DNA of 5,603 nt, taken from DASUEB01 sp036275295. Lineage in GTDB: Bacteria; Bacteroidota; Bacteroidia; Flavobacteriales_D; Luteibaculaceae. The stretch spans positions 1 through 5,603 of the forward strand of contig DASUEB010000029.1 in the NCBI GenBank assembly GCA_036275295.1. The letters are read 5' to 3'. Position numbers and translations under genes: made by a program. Positions 1 through 5,603 of the stretch are shown here, piece by piece (the stretch's first letter is position 1; each line of letters starts with the position of its first letter). The notes below the pieces were generated by a model. The model had not been told where the DNA came from and made no database searches. It saw only the letters and a list, made by a program, of their open reading frames with translations.

Positions 1-41
1 GTAGATTCAGTAAAGAAATAAGAGCTGACTTTGAGATTTGA
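1..41 (+). other. Probable 3' end of an upstream + strand gene (frame undecided)
   Basis: A strong + strand terminator begins at 46, so a + strand gene should end just before it. Two frames are open from the left edge. One reads VDSVKK and stops with TAA at 19-21. The other reads RFSKEIRADFEI and stops with TGA at 39-41. The third frame stops at once with TAG at 2-4. The first leaves about 24 bases before the terminator stem and the second only 4, so I slightly prefer the first. Too little protein is visible to identify a family. Confidence 0.3.
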
Positions 42-45
42 TGAG

Positions 46-77
46 AACCCCGTCCTTGCGACGGGGTTTTTGTTTTT
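46..77 (+). terminator. Rho-independent terminator of the upstream + strand gene
   Basis: A perfect 9-bp stem pairs AACCCCGTC (46-54) with GACGGGGTT (60-68) around the 5-base loop CTTGC. A T-rich tract follows directly (67-71 all T, then G, then five more T). The U-tract lies only on the + strand side: read on the minus strand the hairpin is followed by TTCTCATC, so it should stop + transcripts rather than those of the convergent DUF4197 gene. It separates the off-window gene from everything to the right. Confidence 0.9.
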
Positions 78-162
78 ATTGCATTCAACTCCGAATAAAA
101 TCAACCGCAAATACGCAGGGATTGTATCGGAATAATCAGCTGTGCAATACGATGGAAGGTCG

Positions 163-185
163 GCATGAGGGCTATCACCTCATGC
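163..185. repeat. Perfect 8-bp inverted repeat (hairpin) in a non-coding gap
   Basis: GCATGAGG (163-170) is exactly reverse-complementary to CCTCATGC (178-185), with the 7-base loop GCTATCA. It lies in the roughly 200-base gap between the + terminator and the end of the minus-strand DUF4197 gene. No T-run follows it on either strand, so it is not a standard intrinsic terminator. It could be a 3'-UTR stem of the DUF4197 transcript, an RNA-processing element or a protein-binding dyad. I see no convincing gene in 73-279. Confidence 0.45.
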
Positions 186-218
186 GGATGTTTAGTTCGG
201 GTCAAGTAACTCGTTGAA

Positions 219-234
219 ACCCTCTTAATAGGGT
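219..234 (-). terminator. Weak hairpin, possible terminator for the DUF4197 gene
   Basis: ACCCT (219-223) pairs with AGGGT (230-234) across a 6-base loop, about 46 bases beyond the stop codon of the minus-strand gene. On the minus strand the stem is followed by TTCAACGAG, which is a poor U-tract. The stem is only 5 bp. It is the only stem with any following T bases on the 3' side of that gene, so I list it as a weak candidate. Confidence 0.2.
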
Positions 235-279
235 ATTCTAGAGCAAAAATCAGGAGACTTAATTTTGGTTGGCCAAGCC

Positions 280-975
280 TCATTTAAAAACGCGGCGGAG
301 CAGATCGCTCACGCGTGCGGCGGGATTGGATCTGATTTTGTTTTCTTCCTCGGTAACCAAAGTAAACAATCCATTCAGCGCCTTTGAACAGGCGTATTGA
401 TCGAGGTTAGGATTTACCTTCTGAACCATCGGTAACCTGTTGTAGGTGCTTACCAAATCTCGCCAATACTTGGTAGCTGCGGTTTGATTAAGAGCGGCTT
501 GAATGATGGGCATAAACTCTCTGGTCAATTGAGCCTCCGTATTGGAGCGTAAGTAAGATGTAGCGGCGCCGTTTCCCCCTTGAAGAATGGCCATGGCGTC
601 AGCTATGGTGAGTTTGGTGATTGCATTCAGGAATATAGGGGCTGCCTTTTTAGCCGATTCTTCGGCAGCACGGTTTAAAGTGAGAATGAATTGATCCACC
701 TGCTTACCTAGGCCCATGCTTCGCAGTCGCTGTTCGACTTTCTTGGCATCGGCGGGGAAAGGAATGAAGATCAGCGGATTTTTAAAGAAGCCATCTTTCA
801 ATGACGCTTTGTCGGTTGCCAACTTGGTGCCCTGCGAAAGCGCCTCCTTTAAGCCCTTCCCTACTTCATCAGTGGATAACCCTGAAGAAGAAACGGTGCC
901 TCGCCAAGTAATTTGAGCTTGGGCAGAGAGTGTCAAAAAAACGACACAAATGAAAATCGATAATAGTTGCTTCAT
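280..975 (-). CDS. DUF4197 family periplasmic protein
   Basis: This 231-residue protein matches the DUF4197 family in motif order and length. Residues 1-20 form a signal peptide (MKQ, hydrophobic core, then SAQA) with probable cleavage before Q21. There is no cysteine at the cleavage site, so it should be a soluble periplasmic protein rather than a lipoprotein. Family hallmarks visible are GLKEAL (41-46), DGFFKNP (61-67), IPFP (71-74), the VEQRLRSMGLG segment (80-90), VDQF (93-96), NRAAE (101-105), PIF (113-115), the T-I-A-D-A stretch (123-127) and the ILQGG..AAT segment (130-139), followed by a helical C-terminal half. The biochemical function of DUF4197 is not known to me. The ATG at 975 is the natural start because the signal peptide begins there. 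No Shine-Dalgarno sequence precedes it, as is usual in Bacteroidota. The gene stands alone, convergent with the off-window left gene and divergent from the large secreted-protein gene. The full expected domain is present with no sign of damage. Confidence 0.92.
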   Translation of the reverse strand: MKQLLSIFICVVFLTLSAQAQITWRGTVSSSGLSTDEVGKGLKEALSQGTKLATDKASLKDGFFKNPLIFIPFPADAKKVEQRLRSMGLGKQVDQFILTLNRAAEESAKKAAPIFLNAITKLTIADAMAILQGGNGAATSYLRSNTEAQLTREFMPIIQAALNQTAATKYWRDLVSTYNRLPMVQKVNPNLDQYACSKALNGLFTLVTEEENKIRSNPAARVSDLLRRVFK

Positions 976-1006
976 AATAGGGTCAATTTAGAAAATTCTA
1001 CTTGTC

Positions 1007-1040
1007 CAAATGTGGTGATTTTACAGAATCATCCCTACAA
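1007..1040 (-). promoter_or_regulatory. Possible Bacteroidota-type promoter for the DUF4197 gene
   Basis: Read on the minus strand, CACATTTG (1014 down to 1007) matches the -7 consensus TAnnTTTG except for its first base. A TTG (1040 down to 1038) lies 23 bases upstream, at the outer edge of the spacing described for Flavobacterium promoters (TTG-N17-23-TAnnTTTG). The start codon would be about 30 bases downstream. The mismatch and long spacer make this tentative. Confidence 0.3.
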
Positions 1041-1098
1041 CAAAAGCCGTGCCAAATGGGGAATTGGCCTAAATGGTCAAAAATGCGGGGGGCGAAAA

Positions 1099-1110
1099 AC
1101 CAAAATTGGT
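1099..1110. promoter_or_regulatory. Short dyad ACCAA-AA-TTGGT in the divergent intergenic region
   Basis: ACCAA (1099-1103) and TTGGT (1106-1110) are perfect inverted half-sites separated by two A bases. They lie midway between two divergent genes, in a region without coding character. That position would suit an operator controlling either gene. Five-base half-sites occur often by chance in AT-rich DNA, so this is only a candidate. The same intergenic region also holds a run of six G (1087-1092). Confidence 0.2.
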
Positions 1111-1226
1111 ATATCGGTTTTCACCATTTATCGACCGCAACCAACCGTTGATATAATAATCATGTTGATTTGTCGGATATATATGCAGTAATGGTTAAAT
1201 TAGGAAATCTAATTATCCAATTGCGT

Positions 1227-4200
1227 ATGCGTGTAGTTATAGTTCTTATCGGAGTAGTTTTAGGAGTTCAGAGTTTCGCTCAAGGGGTATTTCAAAGTAA
1301 GACCGGCAATCGGTCATGGGGTACAGCAGCCGACTGGACTCTTGTATCGGGCAACGATGCCGATGGCATCCCTGATAGCGATGATCAAGTAAATATTATT
1401 AGAGGGAGTCGTGTGTCGGTAAGTGGGACTCAAACGGCGCAGGTGGTGCAATTTCGCATGGACCTCGGAACGAATGGTTCTACCGCCCACTTGGATATCT
1501 TATCCGGTGCCCGACTAAATGCACTGCGTTTGATTGGTCTTCACAACGGTTCGGGTAATGGCGGAAATCCCTCGGAGCAATTGGTACTGACCGTGCAAGG
1601 CGATTTGTTACTGACCCAGGATGCATTATTTACCAATCAATCGAATGGCGGAAATACGGGTGTGCCGGGCAATATAACTGTAAATATTACGGCTACAGGC
1701 TCTATTTCTGCTGGAAACTTGATTTCAGCTACCAACTCATCACCCGACGGATCCATCAACTTAACCACCACTAAACCCCTAATTTGCAACCGATTTCAGA
1801 TAAGTAACTCGAACAACGGAACAAACTCTTTTACAGGACCTGTTCAGGCACAGAGCGATGTGGTGATAGAGCAACTATCGACCGCTAATGGAATTAACGG
1901 CACGAACCGGGTATCTTTTAACGGGGCGAGCTTGGCACAGGGAAATTTGGTGCTGTCTACCGCTTCGTACGCAGGAATGAATGAAGTAGAGATTGCGGGG
2001 CAAATGCGCTGTGCTACCCTTACTATTCGTTCTGGGCAGGCCTTGGGAACCGTTTCCATCGACAATCAACTCACTTTGGGTAAAGGTGCCACAGCAGGCA
2101 CACTGCAATGCGATGACATTCAATTTGCTGCCCCATCAGGTGGAACGCAATTGCGCAATGAAATACAGTGGATCAACGGAACGATAGTTCAGGCTGGTAC
2201 CTTGTCAATGACAGGAGGGACTCCTGAGCGGAATCAAATTAGCATAGTGAATACCTCTGCTGGCTATGCTAAACAATGGATTTGTCGCGGTATACTCAAT
2301 CCAAACTCTTCCGGGCGGGTTATTTTCAGCGACGCATCGATCGCTGCCAACTACACTTTCAGTCTGGAAGGGGCGGGAGTTAAGAATTTACCAGCTGGCA
2401 ACGCATGGCCATATGATCGATTGATCCTGAAAACCGGCGATCTTGTAAACCTTATGGGGCCTTTGGTGGCGGGTTCGGAACATATTTATGGGTCATTGGA
2501 ATTGACCAATGGCACCACACTTAGCGACGAAGGAAATATCGTTGCTCCAAGCGAATTGATCTTACGCGCCAATAGTAAATACAGAGCGGTTGGACCTGGC
2601 TCTACTTTTCCAGCTGGACCTGGATTAATTACAACTGAAGCGGGTGTAGCGGTTAGCTATGTAAACAACAGTGCGCAGGAAATGGCCACCTTTAGAACTC
2701 CTGCTAATGCGGTTCAATTCGCAAGAGTGGACCTATTAGGAACGGGAGTTAAGCAGCAAGCGGGTCCTATTGGCGACCTGATAACGGTGGAGCAAATTCA
2801 CGTGCAGGAAGGCACATTTAAAATTGGTATTCATCCCTTGGAACTCAGCGCCAGTGCTCAGACGGGAAGCCGCACCTTGCATGTGTTAGATCAAGGTACG
2901 TTGGATATCGCCGGAACTGTTGCTCCCTCGCCTAGCAACTTTTATGTAATGGGTCGATTAAGCGGTGTGCGATACAGCGGAGGCAATCAGGATATTGCTG
3001 TTTTCAGAGGAGCTGACGGCAAAACACTGCCCTACGGAAACTTGTATTTATCGGGAAGCGGTATTAAAAGCACCACTGCGAACACATCGGTACTGGGTGA
3101 ACTTTCCATTGGACCCAATACCACCCTGAACATCAATGACGCCACTCTGGTTACCTTGGTTTCAAACGCTCAGGGCTCGGCATGGATGAGCGAAGTGTTG
3201 GGGGGCATTAATTACAATACCAGCGGAAAATTTGTGGTTCAGAAGTACTTTGACTTTGGCAATTACCGAGCCAGATATCGCGATTTTTCAAGTCCAGTGC
3301 GAAACACCACGCTCAGAAGCTGGTCGAGAGTAGGTTTCCCGTTCTACGGTTTTCCGGGTTCAAACTTTCCCACGACCACACCAGCAGATTTTTATTACCG
3401 GGAGAGTGTGCCTAACAACATGAATTTGGGTTTTACAGCCGTGAAATCGCTTGACGACACCATGATCATTGCCGAAGGAAATCACATAAAATACGGTGGT
3501 TTGAGAATGTTTACGGGACGAACAGTAACCATCTCCGACACGGGTCAAATTTTTCAGGGCACTGTAACTCAGGAATTGCATTACACCGACGTAAGCGATT
3601 ACAAATTCGATAATGGATGGAACTTGATTGTAAATCCATACCCAACTGCCTTGGATTTCGATAAAATAGTGCGCGATCCTGCCAATGCGACCATGTTTTT
3701 GGATCCGAACTGCAATGGCGAGGGTCATGAGAAAAGGGGGCTAGGTGTAAATTACATCCAATGGATGCCTTACGACAACAACCGGGCAAACGTACCCGAG
3801 GCTTACTCCTATTACAACTCATTCAGTGGAATGAGCTGGTTTCCCAAGGGTGGTATACGCATTGACAACATCATCCCAGCGTTTGGCTCATTTTGGATTA
3901 AGACACGCAGTGTGAAAGATGTGGAAGCGTGGAATTTGACCATCAAGGAATCGCACAAAGCGAGTAACCACGGTAGATTTTACAAAGGAGCCGACATACA
4001 GCATTTGTTGACACGAATGGAGATTGCCGGTAACAATCAATTTGCCGAATTGGGCATGTACCAGTGGCCTTGTGCAGATGTCAATTTTGACGCGTATGAC
4101 ATTGAAGGCACGGGTGTAACGGGTGGTAGCGCATTGACCTTGCGATTTTTCGATGTCGACGAGGGCATTATGGATTTATGGGTAAATGCGTTCTCGAACA

Positions 4201-5024
4201 AAGGCAAAACCATTGAACAGCGCCTTTGGGTTCATATTCCGAGCAGCGGAACTTTCACGCTTTCGTTCAGTAATTTAGAACCTTTATTTGATGGTTATTC
4301 CTGTGCCGTGTTATACGACTCGATTGCAGGTGAATACATCGACTTAAAAGAACAAACATCATATACCTTCGCATCAGATGGGTATACAGGTGTTCGATTC
4401 ATTATCTATCTGACCCCCATCAAAAAAGGGAACACGCTGAAATCCATAGATTGGGCTTCCATCAGCGATGCTCCGGTGTGCGAGTTGGGCAATAAACCCA
4501 GCCCGGTTAACAGCGAAAAAGCGAATACATGTAATGCTTTGACCAAACAGCGCGTAGAATTGGGCAATTCGGTTTACCTCGACGCACGCTTGACGGATGC
4601 TGGAAACACCTTGAATGGCGAAGTAAGTGCGTCTGAAAATTGGATGGTTGCTTGGAAATGGCAGGGTGAGATCTACCCATCACAGTCGATTCAAATTTAC
4701 AAAACGGCAGAAAGTCAAACGATTGAAGTAGTCGGATATGACTCAGAGCGCGCGTGTCGGACGGGCCAATTGCTTTCGGTAAAAGGAATATTTGATGAGG
4801 CTGCTTCAGGCGTGAAGATTTGGGGCGGTGAAACAGGAATCCAATACCAAAGCGAAGAAAGGGTTGAATCAATTACCGTGTATGGACTAGATGGCAAACA
4901 AATTTGGCATAATATTGCCCCATCCCAGCGCGACCTCATATCCCTACCGAACCAAAGGGGTGTATTCATTGTTTCCCTCAAGACAGTGAACCAGACGGTA
5001 TCGAGCAGGGTTTATTTGCCATGA
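1227..5024 (+). CDS. Very large secreted protein with beta-rich repeats, Ig-like domain and T9SS type A-like C-terminal sorting tail
   Basis: The predicted 1265-residue protein has these parts in order. Residues 1-18 are a signal peptide (MR, hydrophobic core VVIVLIGVVLGV, then SFA). Residues 31-57 hold a W-x5-W and G-I-P-D-S-D-D-Q-V-N-I element typical of the start of beta-helical Bacteroidota surface proteins. Residues about 60-640 are Gly/Asn/Ser/Thr-rich and beta-strand-rich, including three degenerate repeats. Residues 669-692 (FVVQKYF ... RDFSSPV) and GWNL-IV-NPYP (797-806), plus PAFGSFWIK (884-892), are hallmarks of long T9SS cargo proteins. Residues about 1085-1190, with cysteines 1085, 1102 and 1177 and W1143/W1145, look like an Ig/PKD-like domain. 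Residues about 1196-1265 (VESITVYGLDGKQIW ... RGVFIVSL ... RVYLP) resemble the T9SS type A tail, ending in R where K is usual. The expected fate is Sec export, then outer-membrane passage by T9SS, for surface attachment or release. I see no catalytic motif, so an adhesin or surface-layer role is inference. I chose ATG 1227 because it gives a standard signal peptide; in-frame ATG 1191 and TTG 1170 are alternatives. Its stop overlaps the next start. Confidence 0.85.
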   Translation: MRVVIVLIGVVLGVQSFAQGVFQSKTGNRSWGTAADWTLVSGNDADGIPDSDDQVNIIRGSRVSVSGTQTAQVVQFRMDLGTNGSTAHLDILSGARLNALRLIGLHNGSGNGGNPSEQLVLTVQGDLLLTQDALFTNQSNGGNTGVPGNITVNITATGSISAGNLISATNSSPDGSINLTTTKPLICNRFQISNSNNGTNSFTGPVQAQSDVVIEQLSTANGINGTNRVSFNGASLAQGNLVLSTASYAGMNEVEIAGQMRCATLTIRSGQALGTVSIDNQLTLGKGATAGTLQCDDIQFAAPSGGTQLRNEIQWINGTIVQAGTLSMTGGTPERNQISIVNTSAGYAKQWICRGILNPNSSGRVIFSDASIAANYTFSLEGAGVKNLPAGNAWPYDRLILKTGDLVNLMGPLVAGSEHIYGSLELTNGTTLSDEGNIVAPSELILRANSKYRAVGPGSTFPAGPGLITTEAGVAVSYVNNSAQEMATFRTPANAVQFARVDLLGTGVKQQAGPIGDLITVEQIHVQEGTFKIGIHPLELSASAQTGSRTLHVLDQGTLDIAGTVAPSPSNFYVMGRLSGVRYSGGNQDIAVFRGADGKTLPYGNLYLSGSGIKSTTANTSVLGELSIGPNTTLNINDATLVTLVSNAQGSAWMSEVLGGINYNTSGKFVVQKYFDFGNYRARYRDFSSPVRNTTLRSWSRVGFPFYGFPGSNFPTTTPADFYYRESVPNNMNLGFTAVKSLDDTMIIAEGNHIKYGGLRMFTGRTVTISDTGQIFQGTVTQELHYTDVSDYKFDNGWNLIVNPYPTALDFDKIVRDPANATMFLDPNCNGEGHEKRGLGVNYIQWMPYDNNRANVPEAYSYYNSFSGMSWFPKGGIRIDNIIPAFGSFWIKTRSVKDVEAWNLTIKESHKASNHGRFYKGADIQHLLTRMEIAGNNQFAELGMYQWPCADVNFDAYDIEGTGVTGGSALTLRFFDVDEGIMDLWVNAFSNKGKTIEQRLWVHIPSSGTFTLSFSNLEPLFDGYSCAVLYDSIAGEYIDLKEQTSYTFASDGYTGVRFIIYLTPIKKGNTLKSIDWASISDAPVCELGNKPSPVNSEKANTCNALTKQRVELGNSVYLDARLTDAGNTLNGEVSASENWMVAWKWQGEIYPSQSIQIYKTAESQTIEVVGYDSERACRTGQLLSVKGIFDEAASGVKIWGGETGIQYQSEERVESITVYGLDGKQIWHNIAPSQRDLISLPNQRGVFIVSLKTVNQTVSSRVYLP
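2349..3137 (+). repeat. Three degenerate ~60-residue repeats within the large secreted protein
   Basis: Three diverged protein-level copies lie at about residues 375-435 (2349-2531), 474-533 (2646-2825) and 579-637 (2961-3137). Shared features are an aromatic start (VSYVNNSAQ in copy 2, VRYSGGNQ in copy 3), a YxxLxL-type strand (WPYDRLIL, FARVDLLG, YGNLYLSG), a G-x-G-V/I-K turn (GAGVK, GTGVK, GSGIK) and a closing strand pair (GSLEL, VEQIHV, GELSI). In copy 1 the G-x-G-V-K element precedes the strand instead of following it, so that copy is the least regular. The pattern fits stacked beta-strand rungs. Nucleotide identity is low, so these are old repeats and not a recombination-prone array. 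Confidence 0.45.
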
Positions 5025-5203
5025 AAAAACTAGTACTTGTTGCCTTCACTGTTGTAGGAATTACCACTACCGTTCAAGCCGACCCCGTGGAAGGCGAGCC
5101 TGTTGAGGCTCCGTTGGATGGTGGATTGATAACCGCCCTAGGAGGTGCTGCTGTGGTGGGTTATCGCTATGTAACTCGGACGAAGGAAAAAAATGAAAAA
5201 TAA
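5021..5203 (+). CDS. Small PID-CTERM-like protein (signal peptide, acidic/proline linker, PLDGG plus hydrophobic segment, basic tail)
   Basis: This 60-residue protein begins MKK with a hydrophobic core and a V-Q-A site at 18-20, so cleavage before D21 leaves a mature peptide of only 40 residues. Residues 21-31 (DPVEGEPVEAP) form an acidic, proline-containing linker. Residues 31-35 are PLDGG, closely matching the P-I-D-G-G signature of the PID-CTERM sorting-domain family that I recall from Bacteroidota annotation. A small-residue-rich hydrophobic segment follows (36-51, ending in YRYV), then a basic tail (R53, K55, K57, K60). This tripartite motif-hydrophobic-basic layout is that of exosortase or sortase-like C-terminal signals. 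Its ATG overlaps the TGA of the large secreted-protein gene by four bases (ATGA), implying translational coupling. The protein is intact and not a fragment: it has its own export signal and a complete tail. The function is unknown; an anchor or partner for the upstream protein is my inference. Confidence 0.75.
   Translation: MKKLVLVAFTVVGITTTVQADPVEGEPVEAPLDGGLITALGGAAVVGYRYVTRTKEKNEK
5183..5187 (+). promoter_or_regulatory. Shine-Dalgarno-like AAGGA before the DUF3817 start
   Basis: AAGGA lies five bases ahead of ATG 5193, inside the end of the small upstream gene. Other starts in this window lack any such sequence, so it may help ribosomes restart after finishing the overlapping gene. It supports 5193 as the start. 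It also falls in an A/G-rich stretch encoding lysines and glutamate, so it may be fortuitous. Confidence 0.4.
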
Positions 5204-5501
5204 GAACTTTGTTTCGCTCTTTAAGTGGATTGCGGTGGCAGAAGGCATTAGCTATTTGATGCTTTTTGCAGTAAGTATGCCCCTTAAATACATTTGGGGC
5301 ATAGGACAACCCAACAAGGTAATTGGCATTGCACACGGCTTATTGTTTGTGGTTTATTTGATGATGTTGCCCGAATTGAGGAATGTGCTTCGATTAAACG
5401 GAAAGGCGATGTTTTGGTTAATCATCGCCTCGTTCCTACCCTTTGGCACATTCGTGGGCAACAAACGCGTGATTGAGCCCGCGGAGCAAAGGATCAACTG
5501 A
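5193..5501 (+). CDS. DUF3817 family small integral membrane protein
   Basis: This 102-residue protein matches the DUF3817 family. Three hydrophobic helices are visible at about 9-28, 43-60 and 73-89. Family hallmarks in order are AEGISYL (16-22), MPLKY (29-33), IAHGLLFVVY (46-55) and FLPFGTF (81-87). The length is normal for the family, and both conserved ends are present. It should sit in the inner membrane. No biochemical role is established as far as I know, and the residues E17, K32 and H48 stand out as polar positions close to or within the membrane. The ATG at 5193 lies inside the end of the preceding small gene (11-bp overlap, different frame), so the two are likely read from one transcript. 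Starting there places the first helix at the usual distance from the N terminus. Whether it works with the two upstream secreted proteins is unclear. DUF3817 genes occur widely in other contexts, so co-transcription may be incidental. No terminator is visible after its stop. Confidence 0.9.
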   Translation: MKNKNFVSLFKWIAVAEGISYLMLFAVSMPLKYIWGIGQPNKVIGIAHGLLFVVYLMMLPELRNVLRLNGKAMFWLIIASFLPFGTFVGNKRVIEPAEQRIN

Positions 5502-5522
5502 GCTCAAAAATCACACTCTCAC

Positions 5523-5551
5523 TTGTATATGAGATAATTTCCCTATCTTTG
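5523..5551 (+). promoter_or_regulatory. Bacteroidota sigma-A type promoter (TTG-N18-TAnnTTTG)
   Basis: TTG at 5523-5525 is followed after exactly 18 bases by TATCTTTG (5544-5551), a perfect match to the -7 element TAnnTTTG of Bacteroides and Flavobacterium. The start of transcription should fall about 5-8 bases beyond 5551, near 5556-5559. It lies in the short gap after the DUF3817 gene and points to the right, so it drives a gene starting at or beyond the window edge. This is the clearest promoter in the window and supports the phylum assignment. Confidence 0.8.
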
Positions 5552-5562
5552 CCCCTCAAAAA

Positions 5563-5603
5563 ATGGCAGGGGTGGCACTGTCTATTCTAACAACTCCTAA
5601 CAG
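5563..5603 (+). CDS. Possible 5' end of the next gene, truncated by the window edge
   Basis: An ATG at 5563 opens a frame that stays open to the edge (MAGVALSILTTPN, 13 residues). It lies only about 5 bases after the predicted transcription start, so its leader would be very short. The true start may instead lie off the window and this stretch be 5' UTR. A 5-bp stem (CCCCT 5552-5556 with AGGGG 5568-5572) would enclose this ATG if the transcript starts early enough. Too short to identify. Confidence 0.25.
   Translation, partial: MAGVALSILTTPN

Noticed and set aside
152..217. Plus-strand 21-codon frame starting MEGRHEGYHL
   Set aside because: Very short, no promoter or ribosome site, spans the hairpin, and the sequence shows no known small-protein feature.
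269..276. TTGGCCAA palindrome just after the DUF4197 stop
   Set aside because: A loopless 8-base palindrome cannot form a terminator hairpin and is short enough to be chance; no neighbouring copy was seen.
101..283. Minus-strand 60-residue open frame whose ATG overlaps the DUF4197 stop (ATGA)
   Set aside because: The overlap is of the coupled type, but the protein has no recognisable motif, signal peptide or membrane segment, its composition looks random, and it runs across the perfect hairpin at 163-185. A chance ATGA is more likely.
1152..1157. Perfect TATAAT hexamer upstream of the large gene
   Set aside because: No TTGACA-like -35 lies 16-18 bases upstream (the bases there read TATCGA), and Bacteroidota housekeeping promoters use TAnnTTTG instead. 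Probably chance in AT-rich DNA.
967..1191. Plus-strand 74-residue frame beginning with TTG inside the DUF4197 gene start
   Set aside because: It needs a TTG start, crosses the divergent promoter region, contains low-complexity K/G/R stretches from the G-run and A-rich DNA, and ends in the start region of the large gene. No family resemblance.
3360..3822. Long minus-strand open frames inside the large secreted-protein gene
   Set aside because: They are antisense shadows of a strongly supported coding frame that contains conserved GWNL..NPYP motifs; their translations are rich in C, H, R and S and lack any recognisable domain.

Overview
The window looks like chromosome from a member of the Bacteroidota, most likely a Flavobacteriales-type organism. 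Four signs agree. There is a textbook TTG-N18-TAnnTTTG promoter near the right end. There is a very large secreted protein with the GWNL..NPYP motif and a C-terminal tail resembling type IX secretion (T9SS) sorting domains. There is a tiny signal-peptide protein with a PLDGG-hydrophobic-basic tail. Most starts have no Shine-Dalgarno sequence. Nothing points to a mobile element, CRISPR array, tRNA or rRNA.

Layout: positions 1-72 hold the end of a + strand gene lying off the left edge and its strong intrinsic terminator. Positions 73-279 are non-coding as far as I can see, with a perfect 8-bp hairpin and a weak one. Positions 280-975 (minus strand) encode a periplasmic DUF4197-family protein. 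A divergent intergenic region follows (976 to about 1226). Then comes a + strand cluster of three overlapping genes: a 1265-residue T9SS-type surface or secreted protein (1227-5024), a 60-residue PID-CTERM-like peptide (5021-5203, ATGA overlap) and a 102-residue DUF3817 membrane protein (5193-5501, 11-bp overlap). After this cluster a new promoter (5523-5551) fires rightwards into a gene that starts at or beyond the window edge.

The three overlapping genes are probably co-transcribed and translationally coupled. The most interesting point is the coupling of a giant T9SS-tailed adhesin-like protein to a miniature protein that is little more than a signal peptide, an acidic/proline linker and a sorting-tail-like membrane segment. 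I infer, but cannot prove from sequence alone, that the small protein could act as an anchor, partner or processing substrate for the large one. The DUF4197 gene is transcribed away from this cluster and shows no evident functional link to it.
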